DNA from: Bacilli bacterium
GTDB lineage: Bacteria > Bacillota_I > Bacilli_A > RFN20 > CAG-288
Direction: 5' to 3'
Assembly: GCA_900763245.1 (NCBI GenBank)
Contig: CAAFJQ010000143.1
Coordinates: 1-23,371, forward strand
DNA length: 23,371 bases
Part shown: one piece after another, positions 7,032 through 14,147 of the stretch
How the letters are laid out: every line of letters starts with the position of its first letter
Position numbering within the stretch: the first letter of the stretch is position 1
Notes under the pieces: generated by a model
Told to the model about the DNA's origin: nothing
The model's database searches: none
The model's input: the letters and a program-made list of their open reading frames with translations, nothing else
Translations under genes and position numbers: made by a program

Positions 7032-7298
7032 ATGACTACATTTAAAATCATTGTAACTAACATGGGTGGACTTACCTCCCGTTCCAGCGCCGAACTCGTC
7101 GAAGAAGCAAATCATCATAGATGTAGTGTCACTATGAGACTTGAAAACGGAGACGAATGCGACTTGAAGTCAATTATGAACGTATTCGCTTTATCTCCGA
7201 TTGATAAAGGTGCAACACTCACTATCATCTGCGAAGGTGAAGATGAAGATAAAGCTGTCTTAGGTTTCGAAAAGCTCTGCAAAGAATACAGCTTCTAA
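7032..7298 (+). CDS. HPr/Crh-like protein without the phospho-histidine
   Basis: The protein has HPr length (88 residues) and fold pattern. The regulatory-serine segment is D-L-K-S-I-M (44-49; S47 corresponds to HPr Ser46), followed by the usual C-terminal G-E-D-E-D-K-A strand-helix. The active-site segment that reads G-I-H-A-R-P-A in HPr is G-L-T-S-R-S-S-A here: Thr15 replaces the PEP-phosphorylated His15 and Ser replaces Pro18, while Arg17 is kept. It therefore should not pass phosphate through the sugar phosphotransferase system but could still be phosphorylated by HPr kinase. That is the arrangement of Bacillus Crh, which has Gln15 and acts as a CcpA corepressor. The gene stands alone behind a strong promoter that carries a cre site. 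A role as a CcpA partner that feeds back on its own expression is inference. Confidence 0.8.
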   Translation: MTTFKIIVTNMGGLTSRSSAELVEEANHHRCSVTMRLENGDECDLKSIMNVFALSPIDKGATLTIICEGEDEDKAVLGFEKLCKEYSF

Positions 7299-7483
7299 GC
7301 TTCGAAACAATCTGTTCCTCGTCGACCATTCTCATTATTTGATATCATTGGCCATGGTATAGTCGGGAAGCAGTAGGGAAGAAGTTGGGATGAGCAGATC
7401 CGAGAAGCAGTTGTCGAGTCTTTTGATGTCGTCCCCTTTCTGAGATGGTTTCTTAAGTTTTCGGGAAGTTTAGAGATCTCTAT
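7299..7483 (+). other. Non-coding, purine-rich leader or spacer
   Basis: There is no ORF of note. The segment has G/A-rich runs (GGGAAGCAG, GGGAAGAAG, GAGAAGCAG) and two overlapping palindromes, AGAGATCTCT (7472-7481) and CTCTATAGAG (7478-7487), before the terminator at 7484. It is either the 3' UTR of the HPr-like gene or a regulated leader of the 7536 gene; ATGGTT (7445-7450) could pair with AACCAT of the terminator arm. Confidence 0.35.
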
Positions 7484-7522
7484 AGAGCATAACCATTCCT
7501 TTCTGGTTATGCTCTTCTTTTT
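7484..7522 (+). terminator. Terminator immediately upstream of the 7536 gene
   Basis: A perfect 12-bp stem, AGAGCATAACCA (7484-7495) with TGGTTATGCTCT (7504-7515), is followed by TCTTTTTG. The TGGAGGA ribosome site of the next gene begins right after the T-tract, so there is no room for a separate promoter between them. Confidence 0.8.
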
Positions 7523-7535
7523 GTGGAGGAAAATT

Positions 7536-8033
7536 ATGGAAGCTTATATGGCGAATCTGAAGCTGACAAGCAAAGAAAACAGCATTGAAAGAGTATTGCA
7601 GGTGAAGTTTGCTTCTTCCTTATTGGATTTAGCCTCTTTTATCTATGTTTCTATGGTAAAAAAGGAAAATCAGAAAGACTATTCCTTCCTTTTAAAAGCG
7701 GATGATACAGTCTATATCACCAAAAAGGATGAAGAGGAATCCGGATACTACTACAGCGATGGAACCTATCGCCTTTTGGACAATGAGAGATTCATCAATA
7801 TTGTCTTGCGAAGACCAAATAAGCTGACTTTTGAAATCATCTATATCCCAAGACAGGAGAACCTTGTCTTTGACATTGATGTTTCTGATATTGCTCTAGC
7901 GACAGGTGAGAAAGACATTGTCTTTTTAGACGGAAAAGGAATCTTGGCCGGCGAACTGAAAGAAGAAAGCGTTTCGCTTTCTTCTATCTCTGAACAGCTG
8001 GAGAAGAAGTTCAAGAACAGAAAAAGAATCTGA
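7536..8033 (+). CDS. Unknown 165-residue protein
   Basis: I do not recognise this protein. It is soluble, mixed alpha/beta, with a Lys/Arg-rich end; residues about 100-150 look like a strand-rich domain. ATG 7536 is preferred because TGGAGGAAAAT sits just before it; an upstream in-frame TTA/TTG extension would run through the terminator hairpin at 7484-7522 and cannot be real coding sequence. Because that terminator precedes the ribosome site so closely, expression must come from read-through or attenuation of a transcript starting at the HPr-like promoter or in the 185-nt spacer. No other context hints at function. A 46-bp palindrome lies downstream (8092-8137). Confidence 0.65.
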   Translation: MEAYMANLKLTSKENSIERVLQVKFASSLLDLASFIYVSMVKKENQKDYSFLLKADDTVYITKKDEEESGYYYSDGTYRLLDNERFINIVLRRPNKLTFEIIYIPRQENLVFDIDVSDIALATGEKDIVFLDGKGILAGELKEESVSLSSISEQLEKKFKNRKRI

Positions 8034-8076
8034 TTATTCTATTCAGTTGAGATATCTGATTTTATTTGGTGATTTG

Positions 8077-8137
8077 TTCACTAACTTTGAGAATTAGTGA
8101 ATGGTTTACTATAAACGAGGTAAACTGTTCACTAATT
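8077..8137. repeat. Triple half-site and 46-bp palindrome
   Basis: TTCACTAA (8077-8084), TTAGTGAA (8094-8101) and TTCACTAA (8128-8135) alternate in orientation. The outer pair belongs to an 18-nt inverted repeat (8092-8109 with 8120-8137, 16 of 18 matching, loop 10 nt) that also includes GGTTTAC/GTAAAC. There is no T-run, so a terminator is unlikely; it looks like a binding site for a dimeric regulator, or a relic operator. Confidence 0.55.
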
Positions 8138-8233
8138 ATTAGAAATGATGTACATTTGTTTTTAATTTGTTGTTGATTGATTCATGATAAAGAGACTGCT
8201 TTTCATGTGGACTGAAATTTTATCCACCCTAAT

Positions 8234-8270
8234 CCAATAAAAACAATGCCTTGATTGTGTATAATGTGAA
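8234..8270 (+). promoter_or_regulatory. Candidate ECF-sigma promoter of the sigma gene
   Basis: AATAAAA (8236-8242), 12 nt, TTGTGTATA (8255-8263), 2 nt and GTGAA (8266-8270) recur with identical spacing before the lipoprotein gene (9849-9882). The sigma ATG follows 12 nt after TTGTGTATA, so the leader must be very short. Autoregulation by the encoded sigma is inferred. Confidence 0.6.
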
Positions 8271-8275
8271 GGACC

Positions 8276-8806
8276 ATGGACAACGAACGACTTCACACAC
8301 TATTTATCGAACTCCAAAACGGGCAGATGGATTCTTTCGATGAGTTTTATGAACTCACCAAAAGAGGTGTTTTTTCAGTATCCTATCAGATACTGAAAAG
8401 CCAGGACGAAGCTGAAAATGTCCTTCAGGAGACGTATCTGCAGTTTTTGAAGAAACTGCCGACACTGAAATCAGATCAATCGATTCTCGGTTATCTGATG
8501 CAGACGGCAAAAAATCTTTCATTGAACATCATCAAGAAAAACAAACGGCGGAACTACTCCTTCGATATGGAGACAGTTTCGGAAACTGAAAACGATACAG
8601 GACAGGATGATACGGTGATGAAAGTGATGAGGGAGGTCTTAAATCCCAAAGAGATGGAGATCGTACTCATGCACTCTCTATACGATATGACACATAAGGA
8701 GATAGCAAAACAGCTAGGTAAACCATTAGGCACCATTACTTGGGCCTACAACAATGCGATTAAGAAATTAAAGGAGGCACTGATAAGATATGGATATCAA
8801 GAATAA
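8276..8806 (+). CDS. ECF-type RNA polymerase sigma factor
   Basis: This 176-residue protein has the two-domain ECF layout. Region 2 (about 20-90) contains the acidic helix D-E-A-E-N-V-L-Q-E-T-Y (44-54) and the Y-L-M-Q-T-A-K-N-L (73-81) block typical of the -10-binding helix. An acidic linker (about 97-115) follows, and then region 4 (118-172) with an H-K-E-I-A-K-Q-L-G helix-turn-helix (140-148). ATG 8276 is preceded by GAAGGA at short spacing. The downstream gene starts inside its last codons (17-nt overlap), so the two are translationally coupled, as sigma/anti-sigma pairs usually are. The promoter shares a motif with the lipoprotein gene, suggesting that both are targets. The signal sensed is not evident. 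Confidence 0.9.
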   Translation: MDNERLHTLFIELQNGQMDSFDEFYELTKRGVFSVSYQILKSQDEAENVLQETYLQFLKKLPTLKSDQSILGYLMQTAKNLSLNIIKKNKRRNYSFDMETVSETENDTGQDDTVMKVMREVLNPKEMEIVLMHSLYDMTHKEIAKQLGKPLGTITWAYNNAIKKLKEALIRYGYQE

Positions 8807-9842
8807 AATTCAGTCTGAAATCAATGATTATCAGATTAAGACCACATCCCAACAGATTCTTGCTCGCTTTGAATTGGAAAAAAACAAGAAAGAAGAGAAG
8901 AAAAAGACTCCTTTCTGGATTCCTCTTGCCAGTTCTCTTTCTTTAGCATGCGCCTGTGCTGTCACTATCGCTCTCTGCGTCAATTTCATTCCTTCCCGTC
9001 CTGACGACAATCCGAATCGTTCCGATGTTATGGACAATGTCATCAAAAAGGTTGTTCCGCTTAATGATTCCTCCGTCCTTTCTCAGGCCGGATTACAGCT
9101 TTTTTGCTCCGGTCAGTTCAATCAGGCAAGTCAGCCTAACAACAATAACAGAAAGAATGCCCTGAAATTCGAGGAAGACGAGGATATTGATATTAATATC
9201 AATGTCGCTGACAAAGAGAAGAGAATCAAAGATACCTATACGCCACTCTTCAGTCTTGCCAATGATTTCTTCACAACACAGAATCAGCTCTCCATCGTTT
9301 ATGGGAAGACCGATTTCCAGTATGGAGGAATCAAGTATTCATATGTTCTCACACAAGGTGAAAACAAAGTCTACACCAGAAAAGACCTCAATTCTCAGTT
9401 TACGAAGACCGATGCCCTTTATTGCATCGGAGATGAAACTTATTTTGGATTCATCTCTGTTGAAAATGATGATGACGAAGAAGAACAGACAATCTGTTCC
9501 ACCTTTGTCAACAAAGACAAGAGAATCTCTATCTATAAAGAGACAGAAGAAGATGAGACTGCTCTTCTTTATAGAATCAGTGATCTGAGCAAAAACAGCG
9601 AGAACATCTTGGAGACCTATAAGATCTCGACTGAGTTTTCAAAAGGCTCTGCCCGTTTCGATGAGTGTGAAATCACTCATGCAACTACGTCTTACTTCGT
9701 CAAAACATCGACAGAATACGATAAAGATGAAAACAAATATGAAGTCGAATATATGGATATGATCTATCATCCTTACTCCATGCTGAAGGCGGAATTCTCC
9801 TTCACAATTGATGAAAACGGAAATTTAAATTATTTTTTCTAA
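8790..9842 (+). CDS. Membrane-anchored protein, probable anti-sigma factor
   Basis: This 350-residue protein has a basic N-terminal cytoplasmic segment (1-42), one clear membrane helix (about 43-67, with several Cys and Ala) and an exported C-terminal domain of about 280 residues that is acidic and strand-rich. The topology and the 17-nt overlap with the sigma gene fit a transmembrane anti-sigma factor that holds the sigma at the membrane. The N-terminal segment does not show the H-x3-C-x2-C zinc motif of ZAS anti-sigma factors, so it would belong to another class. AAGGAGG lies 12 nt before the ATG. Residues 130-140 contain a short acidic run (E-E-D-E-D-I-D-I). The exported domain is not one I recognise; it may sense an envelope signal. 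The role is inferred from gene order. Confidence 0.7.
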   Translation: MDIKNKIQSEINDYQIKTTSQQILARFELEKNKKEEKKKTPFWIPLASSLSLACACAVTIALCVNFIPSRPDDNPNRSDVMDNVIKKVVPLNDSSVLSQAGLQLFCSGQFNQASQPNNNNRKNALKFEEDEDIDININVADKEKRIKDTYTPLFSLANDFFTTQNQLSIVYGKTDFQYGGIKYSYVLTQGENKVYTRKDLNSQFTKTDALYCIGDETYFGFISVENDDDEEEQTICSTFVNKDKRISIYKETEEDETALLYRISDLSKNSENILETYKISTEFSKGSARFDECEITHATTSYFVKTSTEYDKDENKYEVEYMDMIYHPYSMLKAEFSFTIDENGNLNYFF

Positions 9843-9845
9843 AAT

Positions 9846-9882
9846 CCCAATAAAATCCTCTTCTCATTTGTGTATAGAGTGA
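9846..9882 (+). promoter_or_regulatory. Candidate ECF-sigma promoter of the lipoprotein gene
   Basis: AATAAAA (9849-9855), 12 nt, TTGTGTATA (9868-9876), 2 nt and GTGAA (9879-9883) form the same motif and spacing as before the sigma gene (8236-8270). CCTCTT (9857-9862) could pair with AAGAGG near the ribosome site. Confidence 0.6.
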
Positions 9883-9898
9883 AAAGAGGTAAAACACC

Positions 9899-11020
9899 AT
9901 GAATAAAACAATGAAAAAACTTCCGTTATTAGGATTACTTGTCTGCTTAGCTAGCTGTGGAGAGGCTACCCCCATTGAAGCGGGTTCCGTCAAGAAAGGA
10001 AAAGAGATTCCTGTCGAAGTCGCAAAGCAACAGATGCAGGCTGCATCTGTCGCGATGGAATCCAAAGATGCTTTCTCTGTCCGTATGGAAAATGCTTCCT
10101 TTAACTATTCTCTCAGTATGGAGAAGAATATTCCTACCGGCAAGGAAAGCAATACTTCCATCAAGATGAATCATAACACCAAGATCGATAAGGTCAATGC
10201 TGCTGTCGGTTTCACCGGACTCACATCCGGTAAGGTCGAAGATGTCAAAGGATACGGCGAAGTCAAAGCCAATGTCGATATAAACGGCGCTACCAATGCT
10301 TCTGGATTCCAGCATTCCTATCAGACTCCGAAGGGTACTGTCGGTTTCACCTGCTATCAGGATGGAGTCACTACCTATCTCGATCTTTCCGATAATAAGT
10401 TACAGGGTGTCGTCAACACTGTCGTCAAAGAAGGTCTGTTCAATAAGAACCTCAGCTTTGGCCTTTCTTCTGATACCAAGATTGCTATCCCTAACACCAT
10501 CGATGCTGATGATATGCCTGTCATCTCTGACAAAGATATGAATTGTATCACCTATGAAATCACGGATGAGATCGAAGATATCGCCTCTAGAGGCGGAACC
10601 GTCAAAGCTTTGCAGCATGATGATGGAACCTATTCCTACTCTGTTGAGACAAAGAATCTTGAAGATGCCGATGATTTCGAGGATCTGATCGAAGCTGACT
10701 TCGATTTCGATGTTGATGACGATATGGGCTATCCCAATATCAAGCCTTCCATCGAAAACAATGTCAATGTGAAGACCTATTCTATCGCCTATGTCTTCAA
10801 TCAGAATGGTATCTCCTCTATCGGTGCCACTATTGATATCGACTATACCTTCAAATCTTCTCTTACCATCAATAACACAGTCTTCTCCACTGAAATCAAG
10901 ATGAACTGTTATTTCAATGGCAAGATCAACTTCGATTACGGCAATGATGTCATCATCAAAGAAGTCCAGGATAAGGATACCTATAAGGTCTGCCCCATGG
11001 ACTTTGAGTTATTCGATTAA
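9899..11020 (+). CDS. Exported lipoprotein of unknown function
   Basis: This 373-residue protein starts with a classic lipoprotein signal: two Lys, a Leu-rich core, and the lipobox L-A-S-C (17-20) followed by Gly. After cleavage Cys20 would be lipidated, placing the protein on the outer face of the membrane. The mature part is strand-rich with N-[ST]-S repeats, an acidic run around residues 255-280 (D-F-D-F-D-V-D-D-D) and no recognisable catalytic motif. Its size and beta-rich look resemble secreted substrate-binding or envelope-stress lipoproteins, but I cannot assign a family. AAGAGGT precedes ATG 9899. Its promoter matches that of the ECF sigma gene upstream, so it is probably a member of that sigma's regulon. 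A strong terminator (11059-11106) ends the cluster. Confidence 0.75.
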   Translation: MNKTMKKLPLLGLLVCLASCGEATPIEAGSVKKGKEIPVEVAKQQMQAASVAMESKDAFSVRMENASFNYSLSMEKNIPTGKESNTSIKMNHNTKIDKVNAAVGFTGLTSGKVEDVKGYGEVKANVDINGATNASGFQHSYQTPKGTVGFTCYQDGVTTYLDLSDNKLQGVVNTVVKEGLFNKNLSFGLSSDTKIAIPNTIDADDMPVISDKDMNCITYEITDEIEDIASRGGTVKALQHDDGTYSYSVETKNLEDADDFEDLIEADFDFDVDDDMGYPNIKPSIENNVNVKTYSIAYVFNQNGISSIGATIDIDYTFKSSLTINNTVFSTEIKMNCYFNGKINFDYGNDVIIKEVQDKDTYKVCPMDFELFD

Positions 11021-11058
11021 TCCGATTGTTTCTGACTTCCATAGAAAATAGTTGAATG

Positions 11059-11106
11059 AAAAGCGAACCTGAATGAAGCCGGTACCTTCTATCAGGTTCG
11101 CTTTTT
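11059..11106 (+). terminator. Terminator of the sigma-lipoprotein cluster
   Basis: A perfect 14-bp stem, AAAAGCGAACCTGA (11059-11072) with TCAGGTTCGCTTTT (11092-11105), lies 38 nt after the lipoprotein stop and runs into a T-tract. The A-rich left side makes it potentially bidirectional. Confidence 0.85.
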
Positions 11107-11134
11107 CAATGCTTTTGATTTGAGATTGAATCGA

Positions 11135-11175
11135 TTAATATAAACTAACTTATGATAAATTAATTTATACTGATT
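11135..11175. repeat. 41-nt repeat, copy 1 (downstream of the DUF234 ATPase)
   Basis: This matches 12711-12751 at 38 of 41 positions; the first 27 nt are identical. It contains two near-palindromic blocks of the type ATAAAYTNAYTTAT in tandem. It lies 105 nt past the 3' end of the ATPase gene, on the other side from copy 2, and overlaps the relic at 11165-11209. Confidence 0.8.
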
Positions 11176-11209
11176 TTTCATCGAGCAGAAAATCAAACAT
11201 GTTCATATG
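11165..11209 (-). pseudogene. Last 14 codons of a lost DUF4143-type ATPase gene
   Basis: Read on the minus strand this encodes H-M-N-M-F-D-F-L-L-D-E-K-S-V then TAA, matching the C-terminus H-M-N-L-F-D-F-P-H-D-D of the intact gene at 12815. At the DNA level 11179-11209 and 12832-12862 agree at 28 of 31 positions. The frame is closed by a stop a few codons upstream, so only the 3' end survives. Confidence 0.65.
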
Positions 11210-11279
11210 ATATTTTCGTTGCTTGTTTTAAAGTTGTTTTTTCACTGAATTCCATGCTTATCAAAATTTGCAGATGTTT

Positions 11280-12698
11280 CTATCGTATTAAATGATCTTC
11301 GTTTATCAGAAGAATATCATCGCTCTCTTTTGCAATATCAAGCATACGATCTGTAAATCCGCTTTTGCTGAATATGCCATATAAGACTTCATACCCTGGA
11401 AAAGCCTTCTGAATCTCAGCTGCCTTTTTGATTTTTTCTTTCAGTTCGAAATATATCGGTGCATCAATCGGTTTTTCATGGTATTTGCATTCGCCAGCAA
11501 ATAATTTTTTGTTTTGATGATCGACAGACATCACATCGATTTCTGTATCCCCAACAGAATCATTCAGCCAATAAGATCCTATACGTGATGGTATAAATGA
11601 TATTGAACCCTTCTTGCATAAAGCAGAGAATATATTCTTGCAGATATCTTCATAGGCGAATGCAACAAATTTCTCTTTGAAGTCTTTATTCATTTCATCC
11701 AATACAATCTGAATATTGTCTAGTTCCAGTTCACCTTTGAAAGGATAGACGTAACGGAACCAATAGCGTAGAAAATTATCTGCGATGAAGTATAAGTTCT
11801 TGCGTGATTTCTCCGGATTTTTCTCTGTAATCGGTGTTCTTTTCTCTATAAATCCTAATTCGGATAGAGTAGATAGGTAAGGAGTCAGAAGAGAAGTATC
11901 CAGTTGCAACACACTTGCGATTTTACTTAGTTTATGGTTACCATCTGCAATGGCTTTGATGATCGAGAAATAATTTAATGCGGTCATAGACTCGCTTTTC
12001 AGAAGGAAATTAGGCTCTTCGTACAAGAACCCATTTTTCGACAATACATTTTCTTTCAACTGTTCTTTAAGCGTTCTGTCATCATCGAAAAACTCAAGGT
12101 ATTTTGGAACTCCCCCTGTGATGGAATATTGTTCTACCGCCTGAACAAACGGCAGTTTCTTTTCATCATATACTTCAGTGAATGAGAAAGGAGCAAGACG
12201 TATTTGAGCTGTTCTTCGACCATAGAGAGGACTATCATAAGATAACGCATATTTCTGCATCATGCCGATCAATGAACCGGAAAGAATCAGCATTACATGG
12301 CTGTCTTTCAAAATCTCGTCCCATGCATTCTGCAAAATGGATGGAAAGGCAGAATTTGTCTTTACAAGGTAGGGGAACTCATCAATGACAAGTACCTTCT
12401 TTTCTTCAGGCTTATAGTCAGCAATCATCCTGAAAAGATCCAACCAATCTGTAAAAACTGCTTTTTGAATGAGTGGATTTTCACTGACACGCGAAATGAC
12501 ACTGGCAAGTCTTTTCATACTTTGACTTTCGATTTCTTCGGTTGCCAGAAAATAGAATGCGTTTTTTCCTTTCAGAAACTCTTTGATCAATGTTGTCTTT
12601 CCGACTCTACGACGTCCATAGATGACAACAAAACTATTGTTATGACTGAATTCCGAATTGAGTTTTTCAAGCTCTCCATTTCTGCCTATGAATTTCAT
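11280..12698 (-). CDS. Archaeal-type AAA ATPase with DUF234 nuclease-like C-terminus
   Basis: This 472-residue protein belongs to the ATPase_2 (archaeal ATPase, STAND-related) plus DUF234 class. Walker A is GRRRVGKT (28-35), Walker B is LVIDEF (103-108), and the sensor-like block is I-L-S-G-S (138-142). The P-F-S-F-T-E-V and G-G-V-P-K-Y blocks follow at about 170-176 and 195-200. A winged-helix region lies near 250-290. The C-terminal domain carries D-T-E-I-D (384-388) and G-E-C-K (402-405), the residues of a PD-(D/E)XK nuclease fold. The biological role of this family is unknown; mobile-element or defence links are often suspected. AAGGAG sits between the 41-nt repeat (12711-12751) and ATG 12698, so that repeat covers the promoter or leader and suggests self-regulation. 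It is followed by a relic DUF4143 end and a second repeat copy. Confidence 0.85.
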   Translation of the reverse strand: MKFIGRNGELEKLNSEFSHNNSFVVIYGRRRVGKTTLIKEFLKGKNAFYFLATEEIESQSMKRLASVISRVSENPLIQKAVFTDWLDLFRMIADYKPEEKKVLVIDEFPYLVKTNSAFPSILQNAWDEILKDSHVMLILSGSLIGMMQKYALSYDSPLYGRRTAQIRLAPFSFTEVYDEKKLPFVQAVEQYSITGGVPKYLEFFDDDRTLKEQLKENVLSKNGFLYEEPNFLLKSESMTALNYFSIIKAIADGNHKLSKIASVLQLDTSLLTPYLSTLSELGFIEKRTPITEKNPEKSRKNLYFIADNFLRYWFRYVYPFKGELELDNIQIVLDEMNKDFKEKFVAFAYEDICKNIFSALCKKGSISFIPSRIGSYWLNDSVGDTEIDVMSVDHQNKKLFAGECKYHEKPIDAPIYFELKEKIKKAAEIQKAFPGYEVLYGIFSKSGFTDRMLDIAKESDDILLINEDHLIR

Positions 12699-12710
12699 AT
12701 GCTTGACTCC

Positions 12711-12751
12711 TTAATATAAACTAACTTATGATAAATTGATTTATATTAATT
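12711..12751. repeat. 41-nt repeat, copy 2 (operator position of the DUF234 ATPase)
   Basis: TTAATATAAA and TTTATATTAA (12711-12720 and 12740-12749) form perfect inverted ends; inside are two tandem near-palindromic blocks (ATAAACTAACTTAT and ATAAATTGATTTAT). It lies immediately before the ribosome site of the minus-strand ATPase. Copy 1 is at 11135-11175. Confidence 0.8.
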
Positions 12752-12814
12752 CTTATGGTAGCAAAAAGTCAAGTCGAACTATTGATGATCGGATTGCAAA
12801 AATAAATCTTTCAA

Positions 12815-14134
12815 TCAATTGGGCGAGACATCATCGTGCGGAAAATCAAACAGGTTCATATGTAAAATACCATCTTTATCATAGAAGTTGTTACCTCCGT
12901 ATTTAGTGATGATTATATTTTTAAAGCTGTTGTTGATTTTCTTCAATGGTCTAAGTTCCTGCTCCATTTTATCATCGTCTTGGATATAGAGAGCAGACTG
13001 AATATAAATGATTTCATTGAATTTTTCTGCAATGAAATCGACTTCAAGATTCATTCTTGCTGTTTTATCTGTGGAGTGATCGAAACAAGGAATGACACCG
13101 ATAGATACATTGTATCCTCTAGCTATAAGTTCATTGTAGATGACATTCTCCATGTAGTGAGGTTCCTGATTTTTTCCGAGAAAAGAAGAAGCCGCATAAC
13201 GTAGTCCCATGTCTTCGAAATAATATTTGTTGGATCCACCGATGAATTTTCTTTTTGTCATGTCATATTTCTTTGCTGTATTGATCAGGAAAGAATCTTC
13301 CATATGCTCGATGTATTTTGAAACAGTGATAGGCTGAATATTTGTCTTCATTTCAGACTTGTAGGTGTTTGCTATCTTAGTCGGATTGACAATAGAGCCG
13401 ACATTGCTGGCTATGACTTTGACTAAATCTCTTATGGCAGAATCATTTCTCAATGAATATCTATCGACGATATCGTTGATATAGGTGTTATCAAAGACCT
13501 GTCTGAGATATTCTCTTTTTGATGGTTCATCAGGAAGAAGGGAGATTTGAGGAAGTCCTCCATAGAGATAGTATTCATCCCATAAAGAGAGATTATCTTT
13601 GATTCTATTCTGATTGGCTTCTTTGAACTCTTTGAAGGAAAGAGGATGTACTCTTATTTGCCATCCTCTTCCTCTGAATTCAGTAGCGATATCACTGGAT
13701 AGCATATGGGAGTTGCTTCCTGTTACAAATACTTCTGCATTCTCAAGCTTTAGAAAACCATTCAGGACATCATAGAAAGTTATTTGCGGTATCGTTCCAT
13801 CAGTGGTTCTAAAACCATCAAAAGCAGGATTATCGATGCTTCTGCAAAATTGAATTTCATCGATAAAAAAATAGTATTTTTCCTTGTCTTTGATTCTGTC
13901 TTTGAAATAGGAATCAAGTCTGATCGGGTTTCTGTATTCGGTGTTACTGGAGTCATCTAAAGATATTTCGATGATGTGATCATCCTTTATTCCAGAACTG
14001 AGCAAATAATCTTTGAAAATATGAAACAGAAGAAATGATTTTCCTGCTCTTCTTGGTCCGGTGATGATTTTGATCATTCCGTTTCCAATGGATTGCTTCA
14101 GTTTTTCCAAATAAGAGTTTCTTGAAATGTACAT
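12815..14134 (-). CDS. AAA_14/DUF4143-type ATPase with altered nuclease site
   Basis: This 439-residue protein has Walker A GPRRAGKS (26-33), Walker B F-F-I-D-E-I-Q (89-95), sensor block T-G-S-N-S (138-142), L-S-F-K-E-F (165-170) and Y-G-G-L-P (191-195), which together define the AAA_14 plus DUF4143 family. A winged-helix stretch lies around 220-280. In the C-terminal domain the Asp-containing strand is present (L-E-V-D-F-I-A), but the following strand reads I-Y-I-Q-S-A where nuclease-fold relatives have E-V-K, so catalytic DNA cleavage is doubtful. The role is unknown for the family. ATG 14134 follows TAGGAGC; a 38-bp palindrome (14148-14185) covers the region just upstream and probably regulates it. 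Its 3' end faces the DUF234 ATPase 117 nt away on the same strand. Confidence 0.85.
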   Translation of the reverse strand: MYISRNSYLEKLKQSIGNGMIKIITGPRRAGKSFLLFHIFKDYLLSSGIKDDHIIEISLDDSSNTEYRNPIRLDSYFKDRIKDKEKYYFFIDEIQFCRSIDNPAFDGFRTTDGTIPQITFYDVLNGFLKLENAEVFVTGSNSHMLSSDIATEFRGRGWQIRVHPLSFKEFKEANQNRIKDNLSLWDEYYLYGGLPQISLLPDEPSKREYLRQVFDNTYINDIVDRYSLRNDSAIRDLVKVIASNVGSIVNPTKIANTYKSEMKTNIQPITVSKYIEHMEDSFLINTAKKYDMTKRKFIGGSNKYYFEDMGLRYAASSFLGKNQEPHYMENVIYNELIARGYNVSIGVIPCFDHSTDKTARMNLEVDFIAEKFNEIIYIQSALYIQDDDKMEQELRPLKKINNSFKNIIITKYGGNNFYDKDGILHMNLFDFPHDDVSPN

Positions 14135-14147
14135 ATGCTGGCTCCTA

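Noticed and set aside
9187..9588. 133-residue frame inside the anti-sigma-like gene
   Set aside because: It overlaps the larger frame completely, is rich in Ser/Met/Arg as shadow frames usually are, and lacks a ribosome site.
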